A program made the translations under genes and the position numbers. 62,000 bases of DNA from Neocallimastix lanati (nom. inval.). Taxonomy: Eukaryota; Neocallimastigomycota; Neocallimastigomycetes; Neocallimastigales; Neocallimastigaceae. Location of the stretch: NCBI GenBank assembly GCA_016946835.1, contig JACVTC010000077.1, positions 1-62,000 of the forward strand. Reading direction: 5' to 3'. Positions 1 to 9,595 of the stretch are shown here, one piece after another. Every line of letters begins with the position of its first letter. Positions within the stretch are counted from its first letter, which is position 1. The notes beneath the pieces are model-generated. The model was not told the origin of the DNA. It saw only the letters and a list, made by a program, of their open reading frames with translations, and did no database searches.

Positions 1-352
1 TATTATATATGTATTATTCTATTACTTTATATATTAAAATTATATTTTATATTGTTATCTTTAAATTAGTATTTATTAAAATATATTATTAAATATTTTA
101 TATTGTTTTTCAAAATATAAAAGAACTAAAAAATATTCTTTTTTAAATCTTTGTAAGATTATTATTTACAAATAATCTGATAACTTTATAATAAAACATA
201 TTAAATAAAAATATAGTTAATTAAAAGTTTAATAATAAAATAATATTTTATATTTGAATAAATCAATTTATAAAAATAAAATAATATCAAAAGGTTATTA
301 GATTAAAGGCTTCCAATCAAGTTTACCCTTTAATCTAAGTACCAACTTAACA
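1..352 (+). repeat. 5' LTR of Ty3/gypsy element (left end outside window)
   Basis: Bases 1-352 match 5677-6028 with one difference that I could find (T at 317, C in the right copy), so this is the 3' part of the left LTR. It ends in CA at 352, after which the two copies diverge. Near its end a 10-bp inverted repeat (300-309 with 327-336) could form a hairpin. No TGG-type primer-binding site complementary to a tRNA 3' end follows base 352, so reverse transcription may be primed in another way. The left target-site duplication cannot be seen. Confidence 0.9.
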
Positions 353-386
353 ATAATCTTACCGCTATTTTAGAAACTTCCTTGGA

Positions 387-1610
387 ATGCCTAAAATTGG
401 CCTAAGACGCTCGGGAATGTATTCAGCTAGATCGGATGAAGAAATGGATATGAATAAAGAAGACTCAGTACAACAATTGCGATCCGAAGCCACCCAAGCT
501 TGTACCACCTTAGCAGAAGGTGTTCAACAGTTAAGAAATGATACCTCACAAGCTTGTAATAGTATAGTTTCTGGGGTGAATGAAAACTTCGTTTCCAAAG
601 AAGACTTACAAAATTACCATCAAGAGGTAATGAAACAATTCGGAGCTTATGATAAAATGAATAATGAAATATTGGCCTCTTTAGAATCTTTGAAAAAGGC
701 TACCCTCTATTTTAAGCATGAATTATGTAATAAAACTCAAGTAGAAAATACTTCTTCTGGTGCTACCTCGTCGATACCGTTGACATCTGGAAATCCTACG
801 GTAAACCTCCATTCTGTTTTCGATGATAATATCTCAACTACTACAAGATATGACAATGATCATGATGTTATCATGCAATCTGCTTACCCTATTAATATTC
901 CTCAAGTTCCCGATCCAGGTTTGTTTTCAGGTGATATTTCTGAAACCGAACTTTTCTGTCAACTGTGTGGGGACACATTTAAAACCTATCCATGTAAGTC
1001 TTGGCCTGAAGATTCGAAAATCAACTTTGTGCAATCAAGATTAAGAGAAGCTGCTAGAAGTTGGTACCAAACAAAATATTCCAGTAGTCCTCCTGCTTCC
1101 CTAGAGGCTCTTCTTAATGAATTAAAAGAAGCTTTTCCTGATGTTGTCAGCAAAAAGTTAAAGAAAATTAATTTAATAAATCTTAAACATTCTCATGGTA
1201 ATATTAAGGACTATATCGATTCTTTCCGTAAACTAACAGCTGATCTTGGTTGGCCTGAAGAACCATTAGTATTATTTTTCTATAATGGTCTTCATCCAAA
1301 ATTTAAAGAAGAAATTAATAAAATGGAGAAGTTTCCAGAGAAAATAGAAGAAATTACAACAAAGTGCATATTGTTTGAATCTTCTCAAGAAACTAAATTA
1401 AAGATAAATCAATTAACCAGCAATAAAAATTATAAGAGAAAGAACTCTCATTCTTATCCCAATAGTGAAAACAAGAATAAGAAGAATAACAATTATTACA
1501 ATCATAGTAAAAATAATAACTTCCATAATAATAAATCTAAGGTTAATTCCAGTTACAACAACCGAGAAAATTATGTTACCGAAGTCCAAAAAATTAACTC
1601 AAAAAACTAG
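387..1610 (+). CDS. gag: Gag protein of Ty3/gypsy retrotransposon
   Basis: 407-residue structural protein of the LTR retrotransposon, expected to assemble the cytoplasmic particle that packages element RNA. Residues about 165-335 hold a retrotransposon gag (capsid-like) domain, with FSGD, a conserved RSWYQ-type segment and KDYIDSFRKL. The N-terminal 100 residues are polar and probably coiled coil, with two copies of a QQLRxxxxQAC segment. The C-terminus is rich in Asn, Lys and His; I see no CCHC zinc knuckle, so RNA binding may rely on this basic tail. A second possible start is the Met pair near residue 20. The stop codon TAG (1608-1610) lies directly after a slippery heptamer that would direct ribosomes into pol. 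The frame is undamaged. Confidence 0.9.
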   Translation: MPKIGLRRSGMYSARSDEEMDMNKEDSVQQLRSEATQACTTLAEGVQQLRNDTSQACNSIVSGVNENFVSKEDLQNYHQEVMKQFGAYDKMNNEILASLESLKKATLYFKHELCNKTQVENTSSGATSSIPLTSGNPTVNLHSVFDDNISTTTRYDNDHDVIMQSAYPINIPQVPDPGLFSGDISETELFCQLCGDTFKTYPCKSWPEDSKINFVQSRLREAARSWYQTKYSSSPPASLEALLNELKEAFPDVVSKKLKKINLINLKHSHGNIKDYIDSFRKLTADLGWPEEPLVLFFYNGLHPKFKEEINKMEKFPEKIEEITTKCILFESSQETKLKINQLTSNKNYKRKNSHSYPNSENKNKKNNNYYNHSKNNNFHNNKSKVNSSYNNRENYVTEVQKINSKN

Positions 1611-4600
1611 ATAATGGACTTCCCAAGAAGTCCTCTCCGATTAAAACTATTCAATATAATTATCCAACTTTAAACCCTCCTCTTCCTAATTCTTTCTTTT
1701 TGTTTAAATCATTTATCCCAACAATAAACAAAAGGAACAAAAACATTAAATTACAAACCAAATCAATGTTAGATTGTGGTTCTTACTGCAATTTTATTTC
1801 TACCAATTTAATCTCTCGGTTAAATCTTGTACCTCAAAAACTTAATAATAAAATATATATAAAAGGTATTAGTGGTGATACAGATTCCATTAATGAATTT
1901 GTGTCTTTAAATTTTCAACTAAAAATCAAAATTAACAATACGTTTCATTTAATCAAATTTAAAGAAAAATTCCTTGTGTCAAAACATATTCCAGTGGATT
2001 TACTCCTTGGAAATCAATTTATGAAAAACTATAAAATACATTTTAGTTATGATAATCATTATCTTTACTCTACTTTTAAAATCTCAAAATTTAAATCAAG
2101 AATTATAAAGAATTTTAAACAAAATGCGAATTCAATTAATTTTTATGAAGGATTACCCTATAATTACAACTTTTTAATCTATTCTTTTCTTTCAAATAAG
2201 GTATCAGAGGATTCTGAAGAACCTGATATTGAGCGTATTCCTGAACAGTATAAAGACCTTGCAATAGTCTTCAGTAAAAAGGAAGCAGATAAGCTTCCTC
2301 CCCATCGTTTAACGGACTGTGAGATCAATCTTCAACCAGGTGCTACTTTACATTATGGACCAATCTACCCGCTTACATTGGAAGAATCAGAAGTTTTAAA
2401 AGATTACATAAAGGAAAACGAAAAGAAAGGATTTATTAGAGAATCTCACTCCCCAGCCAGCTATCCTGTTCTCTTTCAAAAAAAGAGTGATGGTTCTCTC
2501 CGACTCTGCGTTGACTACAAACGTTTAAATGCGGTTACTATTAGAAATTCCTATCCTTTACCGCTCATCAACGACATTATTGAACGAGTCAAAGGAGCCA
2601 AGTACTTTACTAAATTGGACTTGCGCTCCGCATATAATTTAATTCGTATAAAGGAAGGCGATGAATATAAAACAGCTTTCCGTACTAAGTATGGACATTA
2701 CGAATATTTAGTAATGCCATTTGGTCTTAAAAATGCACCTGCAATCTTCCAATCTTTTATTAACTCTGTCCTTCGTCCATTCTTAGAGAAATCGGTAATA
2801 CTCTACCTAGATGACATTCTAATTTATTCTAATTCATTAGATGATCATCATCAAACTGTACGTGAGGTTCTCAAAAAGCTTATTGACAATAATTTATATG
2901 CTAAACTTTCGAAATGTGAATTCGATAAAGAGGAAGTCGAATTCCTTGGACATATCATTTCTGGTTCTGGTGTGTCCACTGATCCAAAGAAGATCAAATC
3001 AATCAAAGAATGGTCCATTCCAAAAAACGTAAAAGAGGTTCAAAGGTTTCTTGGTCTTTGCAATTACTATAGAAGATTCGTAAGGAATTTTGCTGCTATT
3101 GCTAAACCTTTGCATGCTTTAACCAAGAAAGGAAGGAAGTTTGTTTGGTCTAAAGATTGTGATACCTCCTTCTCAATTCTCAAAAAACGTTTAACTTCTT
3201 CCCCTCTCCTCATGCATCCTGACTTAACAAAACCTTTTATTGTTGAGTGCGATGCTAGTAACTTTGCTATTGGAGCAGTTCTTTCCCAGTATGATAATGA
3301 TAATAAGCTTCATCCTATTGCTTATTTTTCTCGTAGTCTTAACAATGCCGAAATAAACTATTCGATTACCGATAAGGAACTTTTATCAATTAAAGAAGCT
3401 TTCTCATCATGGCGTCACCTTTTGTTAGGTGCTAAATTCAAGATTAAAGTTTTTACTGACCATAGAAATCTTCTATATACCCTTGGAGGGAAGATAGGTA
3501 ATCAACGTCAACATCGTTGGCATCTATTCTTCCAAGAATACGACTTTGAACTTATCTATCGCCAAGGTAAAAAGAATGGCAAACCCGATTCGTTATCCAG
3601 AAGACCAGACTACCAAAAGGAAGATATAGAGGATAAACCTGAGTTTATCTTAGACAGTAAGAATATTGGTAAAATCCCATGTTTAATTAGTATAACTAAC
3701 GATCTTCTCAATAATATTAAAATAAACTTAAAGAATGATAAGGTTGCTGAGGATCTTCGTATATATTTTTCTGAAAATAATGTCTCTCAAGGTTTCCCTT
3801 ATAAACCATTTCGCAAAATGAATAAGTTTAAATTAGAAAATGATTTAATATTATACAACAATCTTATTTACATATCAGATCAACTTCGTTTAGATATTTT
3901 AACTCGTTATCATGAGAAACCTGCTGCGGGTCATTTTGGTGTCAAAAGAACTTTGGAGTTGATCTCAAGAAACTTTTGGTGGCCCAAGATGGAAGATGAT
4001 GTTAAGAATTTTGTAAAGTCGTGTGAAACATGTATGAGAAACAAAAAATCTAGGCACCGAAAATTTGGGTTACTTCAACCGCTTGACGTTCCAGAAAGAC
4101 CTTGGAAATCAATCGAAATTGATTTCTTATGTGGTCTTCCACCATCCAAAGGTAATGCGGTGATTATGGTTGTAGTTGATAGATTTTCAAAAATGATACA
4201 CCTTATTCCCTTCAAAGATATTCCAAATTCCGTACAAACAGCCAAAGCTTTTATCAATAATATCTATAAGCTCCATGGTCTACCCTATGATATTATTACG
4301 GATAGAGGTTCACAGTTTACGAGTGAACTTTGGCAAGAATTTCTATTCTTATTAAATATTAAATCGAAAATAGCTACTACTGACCACCATGAAACCGTAG
4401 GTCAAGTTGAACGATGCAATTCTTTCATCGAACAATACCTTCGCTGTTTCTCAAGATCTTTCTATCATGATGATTGGGTTGATTTTCTTCCACTTGCTGA
4501 ATTTGCTTATAACAACTCAATTCACCCTTCCACTAACGAAACTCCCTTTTTTATCAACTATGGATTTCATCCTTACATGGATGAATATACACTACTCCCT

Positions 4601-5176
4601 ACTTGTAACATTAATCATAAAATGGTTCAAAAAGTTTATGAAAGTTTTAATCATGTTAAAGAAGTTCTTCTCCGATCCCAAGAGCTATATAAACGTTCTG
4701 CTGATAGAAAAAGAATTACCGCTCCTTCTTACAACATTGACGATTTGGTGTGGATTCAAGCTCCCCCTTCGTTAAATATAGAATCAAGCTCAAAACTAGC
4801 TCCATGCAAATTTGGTCCATACAAAGTAACCAATGTTTTACATAATAATAATTATGAAATTGAACTTAAAAATTCACCCTTTCCTAAGCATCATAATGTT
4901 TTCCACGTCTCTGAACTCGAACCATTCACACCAGTGCCTGAAAAGTTTAGAAAACGATATAAAGATCCTGAGTCTATTAAGGATATTATTGAAATTGCGG
5001 GTTTTAGAACTAACTATAAGAAGAAACAATACGAATATAAAATCCGTTATAAATATCGTTCCTCCTATAATTGGGTATCTTCTTCTGAAGTTGAAGATAA
5101 TCCAAGAAACCAAAATATTTTTATTAAATACATTAATAATAATAGGAAACCAGTCTCGATCTCATATAGTAATTAA
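1598..5176 (+). CDS. pol: Pol polyprotein: protease, reverse transcriptase, RNase H, integrase, chromodomain-like tail
   Basis: Open in the -1 frame of gag from 1598 to the stop at 5174-5176, with no early ATG (a TTG lies at 1700), so it is most likely made as a Gag-Pol fusion. Counting from 1700: aspartic protease with DCGS at about residue 25 (a Cys variant of D-S/T-G); reverse transcriptase with LPPHR near its start and the catalytic YLDD at about 368-371; RNase H with ECDAS at about 515; integrase HHCC zinc region (H-x-H and CETC, about 737-780) and catalytic D, D, E at about 807, 868 and 904, the last pair 35 residues apart; a GPY/F motif; and a C-terminal segment (about 1095-1150) that resembles a chromodomain, including NWVSSSEV. 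The domain order and tail fit a chromovirus. All catalytic residues are present. Confidence 0.92.
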   Translation, partial: LKKLDNGLPKKSSPIKTIQYNYPTLNPPLPNSFFLFKSFIPTINKRNKNIKLQTKSMLDCGSYCNFISTNLISRLNLVPQKLNNKIYIKGISGDTDSINEFVSLNFQLKIKINNTFHLIKFKEKFLVSKHIPVDLLLGNQFMKNYKIHFSYDNHYLYSTFKISKFKSRIIKNFKQNANSINFYEGLPYNYNFLIYSFLSNKVSEDSEEPDIERIPEQYKDLAIVFSKKEADKLPPHRLTDCEINLQPGATLHYGPIYPLTLEESEVLKDYIKENEKKGFIRESHSPASYPVLFQKKSDGSLRLCVDYKRLNAVTIRNSYPLPLINDIIERVKGAKYFTKLDLRSAYNLIRIKEGDEYKTAFRTKYGHYEYLVMPFGLKNAPAIFQSFINSVLRPFLEKSVILYLDDILIYSNSLDDHHQTVREVLKKLIDNNLYAKLSKCEFDKEEVEFLGHIISGSGVSTDPKKIKSIKEWSIPKNVKEVQRFLGLCNYYRRFVRNFAAIAKPLHALTKKGRKFVWSKDCDTSFSILKKRLTSSPLLMHPDLTKPFIVECDASNFAIGAVLSQYDNDNKLHPIAYFSRSLNNAEINYSITDKELLSIKEAFSSWRHLLLGAKFKIKVFTDHRNLLYTLGGKIGNQRQHRWHLFFQEYDFELIYRQGKKNGKPDSLSRRPDYQKEDIEDKPEFILDSKNIGKIPCLISITNDLLNNIKINLKNDKVAEDLRIYFSENNVSQGFPYKPFRKMNKFKLENDLILYNNLIYISDQLRLDILTRYHEKPAAGHFGVKRTLELISRNFWWPKMEDDVKNFVKSCETCMRNKKSRHRKFGLLQPLDVPERPWKSIEIDFLCGLPPSKGNAVIMVVVDRFSKMIHLIPFKDIPNSVQTAKAFINNIYKLHGLPYDIITDRGSQFTSELWQEFLFLLNIKSKIATTDHHETVGQVERCNSFIEQYLRCFSRSFYHDDWVDFLPLAEFAYNNSIHPSTNETPFFINYGFHPYMDEYTLLPTCNINHKMVQKVYESFNHVKEVLLRSQELYKRSADRKRITAPSYNIDDLVWIQAPPSLNIESSSKLAPCKFGPYKVTNVLHNNNYEIELKNSPFPKHHNVFHVSELEPFTPVPEKFRKRYKDPESIKDIIEIAGFRTNYKKKQYEYKIRYKYRSSYNWVSSSEVEDNPRNQNIFIKYINNNRKPVSISYSN
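1601..1633 (+). promoter_or_regulatory. -1 programmed ribosomal frameshift signal (gag to pol)
   Basis: Seen directly: the heptamer A AAA AAC (1601-1607) is in the gag reading phase required for simultaneous slippage (codons AAA 1602-1604 and AAC 1605-1607). The gag stop TAG follows at once. After an 8-nt spacer (1608-1615) comes a perfect 7-bp hairpin: GGACTTC (1616-1622), loop CCAA, GAAGTCC (1627-1633). The pol frame is -1 relative to gag and is open from 1598, just upstream of the heptamer. This is the standard X XXY YYZ plus stem-loop arrangement of -1 frameshift sites. That it works is inferred. Confidence 0.85.
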
Positions 5177-5240
5177 AAAAAAAAAAAAATTTTTTTCTTT
5201 AAAAATATATATTCAACACAATTTATTTCTCCAACTAATT

Positions 5241-6028
5241 TGAAATTCACATGGCCAATTGAACATTTATGTTCAAGTGAATTTCAAATACTTCTTGAGT
5301 ACTCTTTTGAATAAACTAATATCAAAAATATTAGTATTCTTGAATTCGCCTGGAATGCGAATTCTTGGAGAGAGCGTTGTCAAGGATTTGATACAAATTA
5401 ATTTATATTTAATACCACAAAAATAACAATTTAATTATAAATATAATTTGTACTCCTTAAATCCTTGTACCGTTCATAACCAAATTAATATTGTATTACA
5501 TATTAATTAATATTATCCCTTTTATACATTATTGAACCCCTAATATATTAATTGATTAATATTGTATGACATATTAATTAACATTATCCCTTTTTATATT
5601 AATTAATATAGTTGAATATTATTTATAAAAATTGTTTTTTATTAATTATATTATTTTATATATTTTTATTATCTTATATTATATATGTATTATTCTATTA
5701 CTTTATATATTAAAATTATATTTTATATTGTTATCTTTAAATTAGTATTTATTAAAATATATTATTAAATATTTTATATTGTTTTTCAAAATATAAAAGA
5801 ACTAAAAAATATTCTTTTTTAAATCTTTGTAAGATTATTATTTACAAATAATCTGATAACTTTATAATAAAACATATTAAATAAAAATATAGTTAATTAA
5901 AAGTTTAATAATAAAATAATATTTTATATTTGAATAAATCAATTTATAAAAATAAAATAATATCAAAAGGTTATTAGATTAAAGGCTTCCAACCAAGTTT
6001 ACCCTTTAATCTAAGTACCAACTTAACA
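5241..6028 (+). repeat. 3' LTR of Ty3/gypsy element
   Basis: The end at 6028 (CA) is fixed by comparison with the left copy. The start is uncertain; TG at 5241 is a plausible boundary, but no clear polypurine tract precedes it except the A run at 5176-5189. Within the region are stacked inverted repeats: TGAAATTCAC (5241-5250) with GTGAATTTCA (5277-5286), enclosing TTGAACAT/ATGTTCAA; ACTAATAT/ATATTAGT near 5315-5335; and GAATTCGC (5342-5349) with GCGAATTC (5357-5364). The element sits directly against an AAAAT satellite. Confidence 0.8.
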
Positions 6029-7811
6029 AATAAAATAAAATAAATAGTAGAAATATGAATATAAAGTACAGATTTAATAAAATAAAATAAAATAAAATAA
6101 AGCCATGTTGGTCCAGTCGGTTAGGACGATACAGGTCACTGTAGAGGGCGGGGTTCGAATCCTCGGCATGGCACCAAATAATCGGATGAGGTTTCTATCC
6201 TGGGATATCATGAGACCACACGTGATGTCCATAAGGCTTTCCCTCAGATGATTATTTCACCCAACCCTGATACTACGCTTTGAATTGAAGCATAGACCTT
6301 GATGATTGTAAAATTTCCAATCGCCAATGATTACACCCACTAGGGAGGAGTTAATGGTTCCGTTCTGATGCTCGTGGTCATTAGAGATATATGTAGGAAC
6401 GTTAGGAATGCATCTCCGGGCAGTGTGTAACGACGATTGAGAGCGGCGAAGCTGATACAGTATGCCAATAACTCATCACCTTACAGTTAATTAATAACTG
6501 TATGGCCATATGGGAGATGGGTACCCATATGTGCAAGTCTATGTTTTAAAATAAAATAAAATAAAATAAAATAAATAGTAGAAATATGAATATAAAGTAC
6601 AGATTTAATAAAATAAAATAAAATAAAATAAAATAAAATAAATAGTAGAAATATGAATATAAAGTACAGATTTAATAAAATAAAATAAAATAAAATAAAA
6701 TAAAATAAAATAAAATAAAATAAAATAAAATAAATAGTAGAAATATGAATATAAAGTACAGATTTAATAAAATAAAATAAAATAAAATAAAATAAAATAA
6801 AATAAAATAAAATAAAATAAAATAAAATAAAATAAAATAAAATAAAATAAATAGTAGAAATATGAATATAAAGTACAGATTTAATAAAATAAAATAAAAT
6901 AAAATAAAATAAAATAAAATAAAATAAAATAAAATAAAATAAAATAAAATAAAATAAAATAAAATAAAATAAAACAAAATAAAATAAAATAAAATAAAAT
7001 AAAACAAAATAAAATAAAATAAAATAAAATAAAATAAAATAAAATAAAATAAAATAAAATAAAATAAAATAAAATAAAATAAAATAAATAGATAGTAGAA
7101 ATATGAATATAAAGTACAGATTTAATAAAATAAAATAAAATAAAATAAAATAAAATAAATAGATAGTAGAAATATGAATATAAAGTACAGATTTAATAAA
7201 ATAAAATAAAATAAAATAAAAAAAAATAAATAGTAGAAATATGAATATAAAGTACAGATTTAATAAAATAAAATAAAATAAAATAAAATAAAATAAAATA
7301 AAATAAAATAAAATAAAATAAAATGAATAGTAGAAACATAAATAAATAAATATAAGTACAGATTATTGAATAAAATAAAATAAAATAAAATAAAATAAAA
7401 TAAAATAAAATAAAATAAAATAAAATAAAATAAAATAAAATAAAATAAAATAAAATAAATAGTAGAAATATGAATATAAAGTACAGATTTAATAAAATAA
7501 AATAAAATAAAATAAAATAAAATAAATAGTAGAAATATGAATATAAAGTACAGATTTAATAAAATAAAATAAAATAAAATAAAATAAAATAAAATAAAAT
7601 AAAATAAAATAAATAGTAGAATATAAATATAAGTACAGATTGAATAAAATAAAATAAAATAAAATAAAATAAAATAAATAGTAGAATATAAATATAAGTA
7701 CAGATTGAATAAAATAAAATAAAATAAAATAAAATAAAATAAAATAAAATAAATATTGAATGTAATAATATAAAAGTACTAATATATAAAATAAAATAAA
7801 TATTTATCATT
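6029..7811. repeat. AAAAT satellite with interspersed ~35-bp unit (orientation 1)
   Basis: Runs of the pentamer AAAAT of varying length alternate with a unit of about 35 bp that contains AGTAGAAATATGAATATAAA followed by GTACAGATT. I count roughly 13 unit copies; later ones (around 7325, 7615, 7680) are shorter variants (AGTAGAATATAAATATAAGT). The SINE at 6102-6545 is embedded in this array. Open frames here (repeating Phe-Ile-Leu-Tyr) are artefacts of the pentamer. Confidence 0.9.
6102..6545 (+). mobile_element. tRNA-derived SINE (full-length copy)
   Basis: The first 75 nt (6102-6176) fold like a tRNA: acceptor GCCATGT/GCATGGC, a D arm with stem GTCC/GGAC, a T arm with the pol III B box GGTTCGAATCC, a discriminator A and an encoded CCA. 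An A-box-like TGGTCCAGTCGGTTAGGA is present. The anticodon arm is degenerate (ACAG-GTCA-CTGT), so it is not a working tRNA. About 370 bp of unrelated, less A+T-rich sequence follows, ending in GCAAGTCTATGTTTT and running into AAAAT repeats. The head followed by a unique body is the standard build of a SINE. A 5'-truncated copy of the 3' end lies at 18655-18704. Confidence 0.8.
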
Positions 7812-8039
7812 ATTTTTTATTAAAGAATATTAAAGACAATTTATTTTTAAAAATAAAATGTTTTACTTAATTATATATGTTAGAAAGCAAAAAAATCATT
7901 TATATTTAATGAGATTATTAACAAGTAATAATATTGTTTTATATATTAAATTACATCATCAATTGAATACAATAAAAATGTAAAAAATTTTCATTTCTAA
8001 AACATCTGTAATATTCTTTAATAAAAAATTATTAGATAT
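7812..8039. other. Spacer of an inverted repeat between two satellite arrays
   Basis: The flanks are inverted copies: 7792-7832 resembles the reverse complement of about 8008-8048 (both contain TTTTTTATTAAAGAATATTA). Together with the oppositely oriented satellites this makes a large imperfect palindrome centred near 7920. I see no gene in the spacer. Confidence 0.6.
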
Positions 8040-8410
8040 TTATTTTATTTTATTTTATTCAATCTGTACTTTATATTTATATTTCTACTATTTATTTTAT
8101 TTTATTTTATTTTATTTTATTTTATTTTATTTTATTTTGTTTTATTAAATCTGTACTTTATATTCATATTTCTACTATTTATTTTATTTTATTTTATTTT
8201 ATTTTATTTTATTTTATTTTTTTTATTAAATCTGTACTTTATATTCATATTTCTACTATTTATTTTATTTTATTTTATTTTATTTTATTCAATCTGTACT
8301 TATATTTATATTTCTACTATTTATTTTATTTTATTTTATTTTATTCAATCTGTACTTATATTTATATTCTACTATTTATTTTATTTTATTTTATTTTATT
8401 TTGTATACTT
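8040..8410. repeat. ATTTT satellite (orientation 2)
   Basis: Same two-part satellite as 6029-7811 but reverse-complemented: TTTTA runs and about five copies of a unit containing AATCTGTACTTTATATTCAT or its variants. Confidence 0.9.
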
Positions 8411-8561
8411 GTAGTACTTACTATTGCATTCTTTATTTATTTATTTTTTTTTACAAATAATTGAAAAACTAATTTTTCAAAATTAGTATTTAGAATAATA
8501 TTGGATAATTAATATAATAATTTTAATTATATAATTAAAAAATATTTATAAGAATATAGAA

Positions 8562-9595
8562 ATGGAAAAAAATCTTATTATTGATATAAGAGAGTCTAAC
8601 AAAGGAAAAAAATAAATTATTATTAATAAAAAATGTAAATTTAATTTTTCATATATAAGAAAAGATAATTCAAAAGTTTATGTACAGAAATAAATGTAAA
8701 TCTTTTATTATTTTAAATGATAAGAAAGAAATCTTGAAATATGATAGTTCACATTATCATCCTGAAAAAGAATACGATGTATTCTCTATCTATAATGAAA
8801 AATAAAATTAAAGATGGAATTGAAAAAAAGTTCAATTCCTTATGGTATAAAAATAAAACCCCTATATAATAAATTTTCTAAGGAAATGTGATTTATATGT
8901 TCAGAATATAATTCAATTAAATCCCAAATATCAAGAAATTTAAATAAAAACTACCATCCAATGTAACAACATTTACTGAAATTCCTAATGAATCCAAATA
9001 TTATAAAACTAAGTGAGGTGAAAATTTTATGATATTCAAAAAATATTAATTTAATAATTTTTCAATCTCCTTTTCAAGTAAAATTATTTAGGGAATATAA
9101 TAATGATGATATATTTGTTGATGGTACATTTTTTATTGCCCCTAAATTTAGTTATCAAATATTTATTACAAGAACTTACGCTAAAGAATTAGATAGTTTT
9201 TACACTACTTCTTTTGCAATATTACAAAATAAAGAACAAGAAATATATAAAATATTTAAAAAATTAAAAAAAAAAAATGTTAATACATGTAACAATAATA
9301 TTATAATTGCAGAATCAATAGTTATTTAAATAATTTATTTCTAACAATACCATTTTATTATAAATTAATAGATAAATTAAATGAACTTGAACATTTACCA
9401 TATTATGATTATCAAAGAAAAATAAGAGGAATTTAGAAAATAAAAAAAAGAGCAATAAATAAAGCTAATGAAATCAGTGTCTTAATTGAACGCTACAAAA
9501 ATATTGAAACCAAGTTAATTGATACTAGATGTGATAGAAATAATACTATTAATTTGTGGTTTGATTGTTTAACTGATTTAAATAATACAATATAA
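8562..9595 (+). pseudogene. Decayed FLYWCH/MULE transposase, copy a
   Basis: Conceptual translation in shifting frames matches the copy at 13708-15140 along its length: an N-terminal stretch starting MEKNLIIDIRESN, the DGTF-containing catalytic segment near 9120, and a C-terminal segment ending LWFDCLTDLNN before a stop at 9593-9595. Multiple stops and frame changes, including an early TAA near 8612, make it non-functional. A MULE-end-like sequence (GGCGTAATGCAACCTCCCC, 10023-10041) lies downstream and may be its right end; no matching left end was found. Confidence 0.75.

Larger units (their letters stand above)
1..6028 (+). mobile_element. Ty3/gypsy (chromovirus-type) LTR retrotransposon, apparently recent
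   Basis: Complete internal region between near-identical LTRs. Gag and pol are uninterrupted, all catalytic motifs are present and the frameshift signal is intact. One mismatch in the 352 comparable LTR bases indicates a young copy. Only the 5' part of the left LTR and its flank are missing because the window starts inside it. Confidence 0.9.

Noticed and set aside
6102-6176. Functional tRNA gene
   Set aside because: Acceptor, D and T arms fold, but the anticodon arm has a 4-nt loop, CCA is encoded, and the sequence is fused to a SINE body.
6672-7810. Minus-strand open frames with repeating Phe-Ile-Leu-Tyr
   Set aside because: Produced by the AAAAT pentamer satellite, whose 5-bp period cycles through all frames without stops; no domain, start context or codon bias.
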